NCBI RefSeq assembly: GCF_023634845.1
Contig: NZ_JAMLJL010000003.1
Location: 62,001 to 126,000 of the forward strand
From: Flavobacterium amniphilum
GTDB taxonomy: Bacteria; Bacteroidota; Bacteroidia; Flavobacteriales; Flavobacteriaceae
Direction: 5' to 3'
DNA length: 64,000 nt
Notes under the pieces: model-generated
What the model was told of the DNA's origin: nothing
The model's input: only the letters and a program-made list of their open reading frames with translations
The model's database searches: none
Position numbers and translations under genes: made by a program
Shown here: positions 53,735 through 63,329 of the stretch, piece by piece
Position numbering within the stretch: the first letter of the stretch is position 1
Layout of the letters: every line of letters begins with the position of its first letter

Positions 53735-54970
53735 CTAACGAATCTGCAACCAGTTTGTCCCGTCAGACTGTAGCTGTATCACTGTTGAATTTGCAATTGA
53801 AGTAACAGCAGTATTTGACATATTTCTATAAGAAGAAGTTGTTACCGCACCACCTGAAGTATTTCTGATGCAGTATATCCTTCCCGTACAGGTTGACGCT
53901 GTTGGTAAGCTCAATGTTCCCGATACACCAGCCGCAAGAACAGCTGTATAATGTGTATCATTTAATGCAGGATTAGCCGTGGAAAAAGTAGTTACACTAT
54001 TCGACTGCGAACCCACTACCTGCAAAGTAGAATTAGCTACAGTTCCCGAAGTGTTCACGCCTACCCTAACCGTTGCATCCAATCCGGTTCCTTGCATACG
54101 CATCATTTCAATATAGGCACCTGATGTATAATTATATTTTTTGAATACAATCGGCTCATTACCATCGTCACCAATCTGAAATTCCAAAGATCCGTTTCCT
54201 GAAGTTCCCGCCGAACCTAAGCTGAAGAAATCAGTTCCTGCCGCACTACCTTTAAGCTTGAAGTTACCATCTGCATCCACAAAAAACATTGGCTTATAAA
54301 AAGAAGCTCCTGCCGCTTCAAACTGTAATGCACTTTTCAGGTAAGTCACTCTTTGGGTAGGATTCGTATAATCGGTTACAGCCTGCACTAATCCAAGTGT
54401 ATTTCTGTTACCAAATTCCAAAACGTTTTGATTATTCGAACGCAATTGCATCTTAACATCATCGGTTGTACCCAAGAAATTAGTCGTCGGATTAGTACCC
54501 ACATTCCCTACCAATAACCAGTTCTGACTTGACACGTCATTTGATGGCTCCCACTGGGTTCCGTTATAACGCAATACTTGATTGATTGTTGGTGCTGCAG
54601 ATGAAACCGGTAAGTTTTGCAATTTAGAAACCACACTAGTTCCGATTCCTCCTGTAACATCTCCGGCAAGTGGCGCAGTCGAGTCAAGGATTAAATTCCA
54701 ATTTCCGCTTTTCCATTGGTAAAGACCTTCAGGAGATAATCCTCCAAGTCCGGTATTATACACAAGCAAACCTGCAACCGGCGAGGCAATTGTAGCAGCA
54801 TCCGTTTTCGAGGTAAGTGCAATTCTCGGAAGAAGCAATCCTTTTGAATTAGACTCTAGATGTAATATGGCTGATGGATCCGGTGTAGTTGTCCCAATTC
54901 CGACCTGTGCTTTTAAGGCTAAAGTTACCAATACCAGACAAGCTGCTAACAGGTTATTTTTTAAATTCAT
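53735..54970 (-). CDS. Surface/secreted protein with VGIGTTTP head, paralogue A
   Basis: A 411-residue secreted protein with signal peptide (to LKAQ). The head QVGIGTTTPDPSAILHLES then SKGLLLPRIALTS and GLLVYNTG is a common N-terminal module of Bacteroidota surface proteins resembling the neck of tail-fibre-like proteins. The rest is low in charge, with VLRYNGTQWEPSNDVSSQNW and an end in SIANSTVIQLQSDGTNWLQI. No enzymatic motif is present. About half of the residues match paralogue B downstream of it in coordinates (55030). It ends in a short aromatic segment and carries no T9SS-type C-terminal domain that I can recognise. Confidence 0.8.
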   Translation of the reverse strand: MNLKNNLLAACLVLVTLALKAQVGIGTTTPDPSAILHLESNSKGLLLPRIALTSKTDAATIASPVAGLLVYNTGLGGLSPEGLYQWKSGNWNLILDSTAPLAGDVTGGIGTSVVSKLQNLPVSSAAPTINQVLRYNGTQWEPSNDVSSQNWLLVGNVGTNPTTNFLGTTDDVKMQLRSNNQNVLEFGNRNTLGLVQAVTDYTNPTQRVTYLKSALQFEAAGASFYKPMFFVDADGNFKLKGSAAGTDFFSLGSAGTSGNGSLEFQIGDDGNEPIVFKKYNYTSGAYIEMMRMQGTGLDATVRVGVNTSGTVANSTLQVVGSQSNSVTTFSTANPALNDTHYTAVLAAGVSGTLSLPTASTCTGRIYCIRNTSGGAVTTSSYRNMSNTAVTSIANSTVIQLQSDGTNWLQIR

Positions 54971-55029
54971 AAGTAGGTGATTGTTAAGTGAGTAGTTTTA
55001 TTTTATAGATTATATTTTTATGGTTATTC

Positions 55030-56250
55030 TTAAATTGACATCCAATTAGTACCGTCAGACTGCAACCATATCACACTATTATTTGCGATTGAAGTTACTG
55101 AAGTACCTGATTGATTGATGTAAGTACTGATTATTTTTGTCGAACCGGATGTATTTCTTATCACATACGTTCTACCCGTAACCAGATTCGCAGCAGGCAA
55201 TGATACAGCAATAGAAGCATCTCCACCTGTAAAAACAACTGTATGATGAACATCAGATAATGTAATACTGGCGTTAGTACTCACAATACTTCTGGCTTGG
55301 GATCCCCTAACCTGCAAAACTGAATTAGCCGTAGTATAATTAGTATTGATCCCAACCCTTACTTCTGTGTTAAGGCCGGTTCCCTGCATACGCATTAATT
55401 CAACTTTAGTTGTATTGTTATACTTTTCAAAAACAACCGGTTCATTACCATCGTCACCAACAATAAATTCAACAGAACCATCATTAGATGTAGACCCCGC
55501 AGCACCAATTTCAAAATAATCATTTCCTGCCGCACTTCCTTTAAATCGGAAATTACCATAACCGTCAACAAAAAACATGGGCTTGTAAAAAGAGGCTCCC
55601 GGCGCTTCAAACTGAATGGCACTTCTTAAATGGGTTACTAACTGGTTGTCATTGGTATAATCGGTATATCCTTGTGTAAGTCCTAATGTCTGTCTTCTTC
55701 CAAATTCAAAAAAAGGCTGACTATAAGATGACAATGTCATTTTCACATCATCGGTTGTTCCCAGAAAATTACTTACCGTTGTAACTGTATTTCCGGTCAT
55801 CAACCAGTTCTGGCTTGAAACATCGTTTGAATTTACCCATGATGTTCCGTTGAAACGCAGTAATTGTGTGGCCGAAGGTGAAGAAAAGACAATTGGTTTA
55901 GTCCTGATCCCAACCACTTTATTTGCTCCCGTATTACCGTTAACATCACCGCTAAAATAATTAGCAGCTTCGTATACAACAGGACGCCAGCCGGTACCAT
56001 TCCACTGATACAACCCTTCGGGTGTAAATCCTCCGGTCCCTTTATTATAAACGATAAGCCCTTTAGCTGGTGAAGTGATAGTCGTTGCATCTGTAGCAGA
56101 AGTCAAAGCAATTCTGGGCATTAAAAATCCGCGGTTAGACGAGTTTACATCTAAAACAGCTGCAGCATTAGGCGTTGTCGTTCCTACTCCGATTTGGGCA
56201 CTAACCGGGAAAGTCAAGACAAACAACAACCCAACATATAAAATTCTCAT
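55030..56250 (-). CDS. Surface/secreted protein with VGIGTTTP head, paralogue B
   Basis: A 406-residue paralogue of the gene at 53735 with the same plan: signal peptide, GVGTTTPNAAAVLDVNSSNR, RGFLMPRIALTS, PEGLYQWNGTGW, VSSQNWLMTGN, FLGTTDDVKMTL, GASFYKPMFFVDGYGNFRFK and the end SIANNSVIWLQSDGTNWMSI. The shared middle segments are the best conserved. Both genes have the same 8 bases (ACCTACTT) directly before ATG. They probably form a surface or matrix structure; no function is known. Confidence 0.8.
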   Translation of the reverse strand: MRILYVGLLFVLTFPVSAQIGVGTTTPNAAAVLDVNSSNRGFLMPRIALTSATDATTITSPAKGLIVYNKGTGGFTPEGLYQWNGTGWRPVVYEAANYFSGDVNGNTGANKVVGIRTKPIVFSSPSATQLLRFNGTSWVNSNDVSSQNWLMTGNTVTTVSNFLGTTDDVKMTLSSYSQPFFEFGRRQTLGLTQGYTDYTNDNQLVTHLRSAIQFEAPGASFYKPMFFVDGYGNFRFKGSAAGNDYFEIGAAGSTSNDGSVEFIVGDDGNEPVVFEKYNNTTKVELMRMQGTGLNTEVRVGINTNYTTANSVLQVRGSQARSIVSTNASITLSDVHHTVVFTGGDASIAVSLPAANLVTGRTYVIRNTSGSTKIISTYINQSGTSVTSIANNSVIWLQSDGTNWMSI

Positions 56251-56357
56251 AAGTAGGTTTTTTTTGACAGTGCAAAAGTAAATAAAAGATAACGAAGTCT
56301 AATGTTAAATTTAACATAAGTTGCGGAATTTCCGTAAATTATGTTAATGGCAAGAAA

Positions 56358-56389
56358 TTGGAAACATATCAATTAAATAATTAAATTTG
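56358..56389 (+). promoter_or_regulatory. rpe promoter
   Basis: TTG (56358-56360), 21-bp gap, TAAATTTG (56382-56389). Fits the Bacteroidota consensus; the ATG is 22 bp downstream. Confidence 0.7.
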
Positions 56390-56410
56390 CACAACACAAC
56401 AAAGCACCTA

Positions 56411-57073
56411 ATGAAAAACACACTTATTGCTCCGTCTGTACTTGCAGCGGATTTTGCCAATTTACAACGCGACATCGAAATGATTAACTCCAGTGAAGCT
56501 GACTGGTTCCATATTGATGTAATGGACGGACATTTTGTACCAAATATCTCATACGGAATGCCCGTTATACAGGCCATAAAAAAACATGCAACAAAACCAT
56601 TGGATGTACATTTGATGATTGAAAAACCTGAAAGGTATATTGAGGAATTTGCAAAAATAGGAGCAGATATAATAACAGTACATTATGAATCTACCGTTCA
56701 CTTACACAGAACTTTAAGACAAATAAAAGCAGCAGGCTGTAAAGCCGGGGTTGTTTTAAATTTAACCACTCCTGTTTCAGTTTTGGAAGATATCCTTCCG
56801 GAATGTTACATGGTTTTAATCATGTCTATAAACCCTGGATTCGGAGGTCAGAAATTTGAAGAGATAACGTACAATAAGGTTCGTAAACTAAAAAAAATGA
56901 TTACCGATCAAGGCTTGGAAACACTGATTGAAATCGACGGCGGAGTTACCGATAAAAATGCAAAACAACTTGTTGAAGCAGGAGCCGACGTATTAGTAGC
57001 AGGAAGTTATATTTTCAATGCTGAAAACCCAATACAGACAACTGCCGATTTAAAGAAATTGGCTTCATCATAA
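56411..57073 (+). CDS. rpe: Ribulose-phosphate 3-epimerase
   Basis: Pentose phosphate pathway enzyme interconverting ribulose-5-P and xylulose-5-P, 220 residues, TIM barrel. It starts at 56411 (MKNTLIAPSVLAADFANL). Signature segments are WFHIDVMDGHFVPNISYG, LDVHLMIEKPERYI, MSINPGFGGQKF and EIDGGVTDKN with the metal-binding His and Asp residues. The frame upstream to 56387 runs into the promoter and is rejected. Confidence 0.97.
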   Translation: MKNTLIAPSVLAADFANLQRDIEMINSSEADWFHIDVMDGHFVPNISYGMPVIQAIKKHATKPLDVHLMIEKPERYIEEFAKIGADIITVHYESTVHLHRTLRQIKAAGCKAGVVLNLTTPVSVLEDILPECYMVLIMSINPGFGGQKFEEITYNKVRKLKKMITDQGLETLIEIDGGVTDKNAKQLVEAGADVLVAGSYIFNAENPIQTTADLKKLASS

Positions 57074-57092
57074 GAACTCTTCTAAAAAAATT

Positions 57093-57139
57093 ACCGCAGA
57101 TTCACAGATTGAAACAAATTAAATCTGTGAATTTGCGGT
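57093..57139. terminator. Bidirectional hairpin terminator between rpe and the RND operon
   Basis: An 18-bp hairpin with one G-T pair: ACCGCAGATTCACAGATT (57093-57110) with AATCTGTGAATTTGCGGT (57122-57139). Weak T runs follow, so termination is likely but not certain. Confidence 0.6.
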
Positions 57140-57191
57140 TTATATTTTCTATTCAACTATAATTGTACGGATTTTCTGTTATGGTAATTGA

Positions 57192-58493
57192 TTAAAATTT
57201 GATATTCCCGGCTATCTGTTGCAAAACAATCTCTGATATCTTGGCCTGAAATTTAGAATTACTGTTTCTGGCAATTGCATTAATATAATTTTCCTGTGCA
57301 TTCCTAAATTCTATCGTTGGTACGGTTCCGATTTTGAATTTATCCAACGTGATTTCCATATTCTTTTTGGCTATAGCTTCATTACTTTCTTCCAATTTAG
57401 CCAATTCAACATTTGTCAAATACGTTTGATAAGCCGAAGCCAGTTGGGCATTTACAGTCTGTTTTTGCTGTTCCGCAACCAAGGCTGAGTTCTCAACCTG
57501 TAGCTTGGCTATTCTTTCATTTCTGTTTTGCGAAAACCCATTAAAGATTGGCATGGTTGCCGTAAGACCGTAATTTAATCCACGGCTTGAAGTTGCCGAG
57601 GTAAACCCTAAACTGCTTTCGGTTTCCACAAATGTATAACCTGTATTCAATCGTACTGTTGGATATCTTCCGGCTTTCGTTTGCTTTAAATCCAGTTCGG
57701 CGACTCTTTTACTGATCAATGCCAACTGTAGTTGCAAATTTTGCTTTTCGGTCATTGATTTCAATTCAGCCAATTGCAACTTATCATCTACAACCACTTC
57801 TTCCGTGACTTGAAAATTAGTAGTTAAATCTCTTGCCAATAATTCATTTAAGCGGATTTTGGTTGTTTCATAAAACTCTTTCTGCTTCAATAAAGTAGAC
57901 GAATCCGTATTAAGGTCAACCTGCGCATTCAAGACTTCCAACTTGGCGGCTTTTCCAATCAAAAATCGGTTCTCAGCTGTTTTTAAACGTTGCTTCGAAA
58001 TCACGATTGTAGTATCCAACGCTTTTATCAACTGTTGCTGCTGCACTAAATCATAGTACGTGGTCATGACATCACTAACCTTGGTCAGCACCATCAATTT
58101 CAACTGAACATCGCCTTGTTTTTCCAATTCTTTCAACTGGTCATAACGGGCAAACATTCTCAATCCGTCAAAAATCGTCCAGCCCAGACTCACACCATAT
58201 TCCAAACGGTTATTTTTAGCATTGTCTCTTTCGGTCACCGTCCCGTTTGATTGGGTTTGTTTTGAATTTTGAATGCTATTGTTTTTAGTCAGCGAAGCAT
58301 TAACTTCCGGCAGCATTCCCGCATTACCAATACTGTTATTTTCTTGATCAACACTCAACTCATTGGTCGCAATCTTGATATCATAATTATTTTTCAATGC
58401 AATCTGAACCGCCTGATCAACAGTCAAAACATCCTGCGCCATCAACTTCGGAACAAAAACAAGCAATGCTATCTGAAACAAAAATTTACTCAT
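57192..58493 (-). CDS. RND efflux outer-membrane channel (TolC family)
   Basis: About 433 residues, TolC fold: signal peptide (to PKLMAQ), then two repeats with long coiled helices (IALKNNYDIKIATNELSVDQ; KLEESNEAIAKKNMEITLDK). Unlike the channel at 14902 it is not a lipoprotein. I favour the ATG at 58493, 4 bp after the transporter stop; an ATG at 58511 would overlap the transporter by 14 bp. It is the last gene of the second pump operon. Confidence 0.9.
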   Translation of the reverse strand: MSKFLFQIALLVFVPKLMAQDVLTVDQAVQIALKNNYDIKIATNELSVDQENNSIGNAGMLPEVNASLTKNNSIQNSKQTQSNGTVTERDNAKNNRLEYGVSLGWTIFDGLRMFARYDQLKELEKQGDVQLKLMVLTKVSDVMTTYYDLVQQQQLIKALDTTIVISKQRLKTAENRFLIGKAAKLEVLNAQVDLNTDSSTLLKQKEFYETTKIRLNELLARDLTTNFQVTEEVVVDDKLQLAELKSMTEKQNLQLQLALISKRVAELDLKQTKAGRYPTVRLNTGYTFVETESSLGFTSATSSRGLNYGLTATMPIFNGFSQNRNERIAKLQVENSALVAEQQKQTVNAQLASAYQTYLTNVELAKLEESNEAIAKKNMEITLDKFKIGTVPTIEFRNAQENYINAIARNSNSKFQAKISEIVLQQIAGNIKF

Positions 58494-58497
58494 CAAC

Positions 58498-61400
58498 TTA
58501 TGCTTTTTCATACTGTTCTACATTATCAAATTCAGGTCGGTGTTTTCTTTCCCTTGACCACATTAAATAAATCGCCGGGATTACAAACAATGTCAATGCC
58601 AATGAAAACAAGGTTCCGCCCACAATCACAACTCCCATTCCTATCCTACTGGTAGAAGCCGCTCCTAGCGACAAAGCAATTGGCAATGCTCCTAACGCAA
58701 TGGCTAAACTGGTCATTAAAATGGGACGCAAACGCGATTCGGAAGCTTCAATAATCGCTTCGTATTTCGATTTCCCTTGTTCACGTAACTGATTCGCAAA
58801 TTCCACAATCAAAATACCGTTCTTGGTAACCAGACCAATTAACATCACAGTCCCAATCTGGCTGAAAATATTCCAGGTCTGACCAAATAACCATAACGAG
58901 AATAAAGCGCCGGCTACCGCCATTGGTACAGTCAAAATAATAATAAACGGGTCGATAAAACTTTCAAATTGAGCTGCCAAAATCAAGAAGATTAACAGCA
59001 ATGCCAATCCGAAGGCAAAAGAGGTATTCGAACTACTTTCTACGAAATCACGGGATTCACCGCTCAAATCGGTTGTAAAAGTATCATCCAGTACCTTTTC
59101 TTTTATCCGTTCCATGGCATCGATACCGTCACCGATACTTTTACCCGGTGCCAATCCTGCTGAAACGGTCGCCGACATGTATCGATTGTTATGATACAAT
59201 TGCGGAGGGCTGCTTTGCTCTTCCACATGAACTAAGTTATCCAACTGGATTAACTGGCCTTTATCGTTTTTCACAAAAATAGAAGTCAGATCCATTGGTG
59301 CGTTACGGTCTTTTTTATCAAACTGACCCATTACCTGGTACTGTTTTCCGTTCATCATGAAGTAACCAAAACGTTGTCCGCTCAAGGAAAGCTGAAGCGT
59401 TTGGGCAACATCAATAACCGAAACACCCATGCTTTGGGCTTTTTCCCTGTCGATGGTCACATATACTTCCGGTTTATTGAATTTTAAATTCACATCCGAA
59501 TTCGAAAACGTAGGATCATTGGAAACTTCATCCATGAACTGTGGAATTTTCTCTTCCAGTTTTTTGAAATTTGGAGCCTGAATAACAAACTGAACCGGCA
59601 AGCCACCTCTTCTGTTCACTGCTATTGTTGGTGATTCTGAAACCGATACTTTGGCTTCTGAATATTGTTTGGTCCATTTCGTAAGTTTCTCAGCAATTTC
59701 CTTCTGTGCCTTACCTCTTTCATCCGGCTGTACCAAAGCAATTCTGGCCATACCGCTGTTCACCGAAGATGAACCGAATCCTGGCGAAGTCACAATCAAA
59801 CTTACTTTTTTCTCCGGAATCGAATCGTTAATCAATTCGGTTAATTCGTTCATAAAACGATCCATATAATCGTAAGACGCACCTTCGGGAGCTGTTACAC
59901 GCGCACTAAGAAAACTTCTATCGTCATAAGGCGCGGTTTCTTTCTGAAGCACATTAAAAAACAGATAAATCAATCCGAAACAAACAATCAATATTGGGAA
60001 ACTCAACCATTTCTTTTTCATAAAACCGGTTAATGCTTCGGCATATCCGGAATTCATTTTTTCAAAAATCGGTTCAGTCAAATTATAGAATTTGGATTTT
60101 TTCTGTTCGCCGCCTTTCATCAAATACGCGTTTAACATTGGCGTAAGCGTTAACGATACAAAGGCAGAAATCAATACTGCCGCACCAATCACAACCCCAA
60201 ACTCACGGAAAAGTCTTCCCACGAATCCTTCCAGGAAAATTACAGGTAAAAATACCGCTGCCAGTGTGATTGAAATCGAAATTACAGCAAAGAAAATTTC
60301 ATTCGAACCTTTGATAGCCGCTTCAATAGGTGACATTCCTTCTTCTACTTTCTTGAATATATTTTCGGTCACAACGATACCATCATCCACCACTAATCCT
60401 GTTGCTAAAACGATAGCTAGAAGTGTTAATACATTTACCGAGAATCCGCACAAATACATAATGAAGAATGTAGCGATTAACGAAACAGGAATATCAATCA
60501 ACGGACGGAAAGCAATAGCCCAATCCCTGAAAAACAAATAAATAATCAATACCACCAGTATTACCGAAAGCAACAAGGTTTCGGCTACTTCCAACACCGC
60601 TTTCTTCACAAAAACCGTATTATCGATGGCAATATTCAGTTTGAAATCTTTCGGCAAATCCTTTTGCAATAAATCGTACTGTTCGTAGAATTTTTCGGCA
60701 ATATCCAGATAATTGGTTCCGGGCTGCGGAATAATCGCCATACCAATCATCGGCTGGCCGGAATCTGATAATTTAGTCTCCAGATTTTCTGCCTCTAAAG
60801 CTGCTTTACCAATATCACTGAAACGTACAATTTTGTCGCCTTCCGCTTTAATGATGATATTATTGAAACCTTCTTCGGTCGAAATGTTACCGATAGTTTT
60901 TACGGTCAATTCTGTATTGGCTCCTGTCAGTTTCCCCGAAGGCAATTCGACATTTTGCTTATTCAACGCCGAACGCACATCGGCTACCGTACATCCATAT
61001 GAAGCCAGTTTATTCGGATCGATCCACAAACGCATGGCATACTTACGCATTCCCCAGATCTGTACACTACTCACACCCGGAATGGTTTGCAAACGCTGTG
61101 AAAGTACGTTATCGGCATAATCGGTTAGTTCCAATACATTTTTATTATCACTCTGAACGGTCATGGTGATAATAGGCTCCGAATCAGCATCTGCTTTCGA
61201 AACTACCGGCGGCGCATCAATATCCTGCGGTAAACTTCTCACGGCTTGTGACACTTTATCACGCACGTCATTTGCAGCTTCTTCAAGATTTTTATCTAAG
61301 TTGAATTCGATTGTGATGTTACTTCTTCCCGAACTGCTCGACGAAGAAATATTTCGGATACCGTCAATTGAGTTAACGGCTTTTTCCAAAGGTTCGGTAA

Positions 61401-61587
61401 TCTGTGATTCGATGATATCAGCATTAGCACCGGAGTAGTTGGTCTGTACCGAAATTTGCGCCGGATCAATTGACGGGAATTCCCGGACTCCCAAAAAGGT
61501 ATACCCGATAATCCCGAAAAGTATCAGCATTAAGTTGAGTACTATTGTTAAAACCGGTCTCTTGATGCTTAAGGTGGATAAACTCAT
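58498..61587 (-). CDS. RND efflux transporter, second system
   Basis: A 1029-residue inner-membrane RND transporter. It begins MSLSTLSIKRPVLTIVLNLM and shows ATGLVVDDGIVVTENIF with the proton-relay aspartates in TM4, the WGMRKYAMRLWIDPNKLASYG segment in the porter domain and MLIGLVTKNGILIVEFANQL in the second half. It is distant from the first transporter (about a third identical by impression), so it is an independent system and not a duplicate. Adaptor upstream and channel downstream complete the pump. Confidence 0.96.
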   Translation of the reverse strand: MSLSTLSIKRPVLTIVLNLMLILFGIIGYTFLGVREFPSIDPAQISVQTNYSGANADIIESQITEPLEKAVNSIDGIRNISSSSSSGRSNITIEFNLDKNLEEAANDVRDKVSQAVRSLPQDIDAPPVVSKADADSEPIITMTVQSDNKNVLELTDYADNVLSQRLQTIPGVSSVQIWGMRKYAMRLWIDPNKLASYGCTVADVRSALNKQNVELPSGKLTGANTELTVKTIGNISTEEGFNNIIIKAEGDKIVRFSDIGKAALEAENLETKLSDSGQPMIGMAIIPQPGTNYLDIAEKFYEQYDLLQKDLPKDFKLNIAIDNTVFVKKAVLEVAETLLLSVILVVLIIYLFFRDWAIAFRPLIDIPVSLIATFFIMYLCGFSVNVLTLLAIVLATGLVVDDGIVVTENIFKKVEEGMSPIEAAIKGSNEIFFAVISISITLAAVFLPVIFLEGFVGRLFREFGVVIGAAVLISAFVSLTLTPMLNAYLMKGGEQKKSKFYNLTEPIFEKMNSGYAEALTGFMKKKWLSFPILIVCFGLIYLFFNVLQKETAPYDDRSFLSARVTAPEGASYDYMDRFMNELTELINDSIPEKKVSLIVTSPGFGSSSVNSGMARIALVQPDERGKAQKEIAEKLTKWTKQYSEAKVSVSESPTIAVNRRGGLPVQFVIQAPNFKKLEEKIPQFMDEVSNDPTFSNSDVNLKFNKPEVYVTIDREKAQSMGVSVIDVAQTLQLSLSGQRFGYFMMNGKQYQVMGQFDKKDRNAPMDLTSIFVKNDKGQLIQLDNLVHVEEQSSPPQLYHNNRYMSATVSAGLAPGKSIGDGIDAMERIKEKVLDDTFTTDLSGESRDFVESSSNTSFAFGLALLLIFLILAAQFESFIDPFIIILTVPMAVAGALFSLWLFGQTWNIFSQIGTVMLIGLVTKNGILIVEFANQLREQGKSKYEAIIEASESRLRPILMTSLAIALGALPIALSLGAASTSRIGMGVVIVGGTLFSLALTLFVIPAIYLMWSRERKHRPEFDNVEQYEKA

Positions 61588-61594
61588 AGCGATC

Positions 61595-62665
61595 TTAGTT
61601 TACATTAACTTTTACAGGCGTGTCATCTTTCAATGTCATTACACCGCTTGTTAAAACAGTATCTCCAGCCTTCAGACCCGTCAAGACCAATACATCTTTA
61701 TCTGTTCTGGCACCGGTTTCAACCATGATTTCTTTCGCTTTTCCGTTAACCGAAACGAATACTTTTTTACCGTTTTGTACCGGAATCAAAGCTTCAGTCG
61801 GCACTAACAATGCATCATTGATATTCTCCAATGGTAATGATACGCTTGCAAATGTTCCCGGAATCAACTTCCCGTTCGGATTTTCTGCAATAGCACGCAT
61901 TTTTAGGGTTCGGGTAGCTTCTTCTATTTCAGGCTCGATAGCATAGACTTTTGCGGAGAATTTGTCTCTTGATCCTGAAATGGTAAACGAAAGTGAAGTA
62001 TTGACTTTCATCTGTGCCGCATATTTTTCAGGGATGGAAAAAGTGATTTTCACCTGACTGGTATTTACCAAATTTGCCACAACAGTTGTTGGTGTCACAT
62101 AACTTCCGTTTGATATATATCGTAAACCTATTTTTCCTGAAAAAGGAGCTTTAACCGAAGTTTTGGCAATTTGCGCCTGAATCAGTTGGGTTTGTGCCTG
62201 TGCAGAACGGAATTCAGCACTGGCAATATCGTATTCTTCCTGGCTGATGGCTTCTTTTTGAAGTAATAACCTTGCTCTTCTTTCATTTTCAGAGGCCAAC
62301 GTTTGTTTTGTTCTGGCTTGTGATAGTTGGGCACGGAGCTCGACATCGTTAATCTTGAATAACTGTTGTCCTTTTGAAACATAACTACCTTCCTTGAAAT
62401 TGATACTTTGTACCACTCCGGAAACTTCACTTCTGACTTCAATTTGCTCGTTCGCTTCAATAGAACCCGAAAGTAATAAGTTATCTGAAAAAACCTGTGG
62501 CTTTAAAACAATTCCGGAAACTTTTGAAGGTTTTTTGTCGCCTCCTTCTTTACCTTTCCCTTTACCGTTTTCTTCATCTTTAGCGTTATTAGCTGATATT
62601 CTGTAGAATACCATTCCGCCTAAAACTACTGCCAACAGTAAATATACAATATGTTTAAATTTCAT
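61595..62665 (-). CDS. RND periplasmic adaptor, second system
   Basis: A 356-residue membrane-fusion protein with an N-terminal membrane anchor (HIVYLLLAVVLGGMVFY) rather than a lipobox, and a Gly/Lys-rich stretch (GKGKGKEGGDKKPSK) after it. Lipoyl halves (VVQSINFKEGSYVSKGQQLF; VKAPFSGKIGLRYISNGSYV) flank a coiled-coil hairpin. It ends 7 bp before the transporter start and opens the operon. No regulator is adjacent. Confidence 0.94.
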   Translation of the reverse strand: MKFKHIVYLLLAVVLGGMVFYRISANNAKDEENGKGKGKEGGDKKPSKVSGIVLKPQVFSDNLLLSGSIEANEQIEVRSEVSGVVQSINFKEGSYVSKGQQLFKINDVELRAQLSQARTKQTLASENERRARLLLQKEAISQEEYDIASAEFRSAQAQTQLIQAQIAKTSVKAPFSGKIGLRYISNGSYVTPTTVVANLVNTSQVKITFSIPEKYAAQMKVNTSLSFTISGSRDKFSAKVYAIEPEIEEATRTLKMRAIAENPNGKLIPGTFASVSLPLENINDALLVPTEALIPVQNGKKVFVSVNGKAKEIMVETGARTDKDVLVLTGLKAGDTVLTSGVMTLKDDTPVKVNVN

Positions 62666-63130
62666 AATACGTGTGTAATTTTATGTCAATGTTGGGATTT
62701 ATTAACAAAACTACTCGTTATTATTTACATGTCTGAATGATTAAATTTTATTTAACATTAATTTAGAACTATTAGACGGCTTCCAAAAAGTACATCACTG
62801 CAAAAAGAAATCTCCTTACTCAAGAAAGAAATTTGGTTACTACAGAAAGAAATCTTCTAACAGCGGAAAGAAAGTTTATAATTACAGAAAGGAATCTTCT
62901 AACTGCAGAAAGAAAACTGTTTATTGCGGAAAGAAATTTCTCAATTGCGGAAAGAAAACAGTTCATTGCAAAGAGAAATATGTCCATTGCGAAAAGAAAC
63001 CAGCTAACTGCCGGAAGCAAACAAGACACTTCGAAAAGAAACATTTCAACTGCTAAACAAAAACTGCTTTGCAATTTTCATTATCGGGATTCAACTCCGT
63101 TGTTCCCGCAAAGCTCCGCTTTGAGAATAA
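62666..63130. other. Gene-free stretch with 21-bp array
   Basis: Holds the 21-bp array (62804-63055) and, at 63105-63125, a small hairpin CAAAGC-TCC-GCTTTG. Two opposite frames span it but lack good starts. A 10-nt match to the T-arm of the adjacent tRNA (ATCGGGATTC) lies near 63083. Confidence 0.6.
62804..63055. repeat. 21-bp tandem array, 12 diverged units at exact spacing
   Basis: Units start at 62804 and recur every 21 bp through 63035. Each begins with AAAGAAA or a close variant and ends in a variable part, often CTAACTGCG or TTCATTGCA. Units differ by several bases but not once in length. The 7-codon period keeps long frames open on both strands: plus strand AERKLFI-like heptads and minus strand FLSAVRR-like heptads. 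The plus frame starts only at a TTG. Confidence 0.92.
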
Positions 63131-63184
63131 AAAGAAGGGTAAAAAAACATTTCAAGCGAGCTTGATGTTTTTTTACCCTTCTTT
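63131..63184. terminator. Very strong hairpin terminator beside tRNA-Arg
   Basis: A perfect 20-bp stem, AAAGAAGGGTAAAAAAACAT (63131-63150) with its complement at 63165-63184, capped by a further 5-bp stem (CAAGC/GCTTG). T-rich ends on both sides suit termination from either strand. It lies 12 bp after the 3' end of tRNA-Arg. Confidence 0.9.
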
Positions 63185-63195
63185 TTATTCATTCG

Positions 63196-63267
63196 TGACC
63201 CCATCGGGATTCGAACCCAAATCATCAGAACCGGAATCTGATATTCTATCCATTGAACTATGGGGCC
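63196..63267 (-). tRNA. tRNA-Arg (anticodon CCG)
   Basis: A 72-nt cloverleaf read on the minus strand. Acceptor GGCCCCA pairs with TGGGGTC (one G-T pair), discriminator A. The D arm has GTTCAATGGATAGAAT. Anticodon stem TCAGA/TCTGA encloses loop TTCCGGT, so the anticodon is CCG and reads CGG. The T arm is TGGGTTCGAATCCCG. The 3' CCA is not encoded. Confidence 0.95.
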
Positions 63268-63329
63268 ATTTCATGATTATCTTTTTTTAAGTCGGACTAT
63301 CTGAAAATCCAACAATCTGATAATCTAAC

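Noticed and set aside
63075..63100. Remnant of a tRNA 3' end (possible old att site)
   Set aside because: Only about 10-13 nt match the T-arm of tRNA-Arg and no integrase or element is next to it; the match could be chance.
62820..63165. Coding genes on both strands through the 21-bp array
   Set aside because: Frames stay open only because the period is a multiple of three; no good start, no recognisable product, low-complexity heptads.
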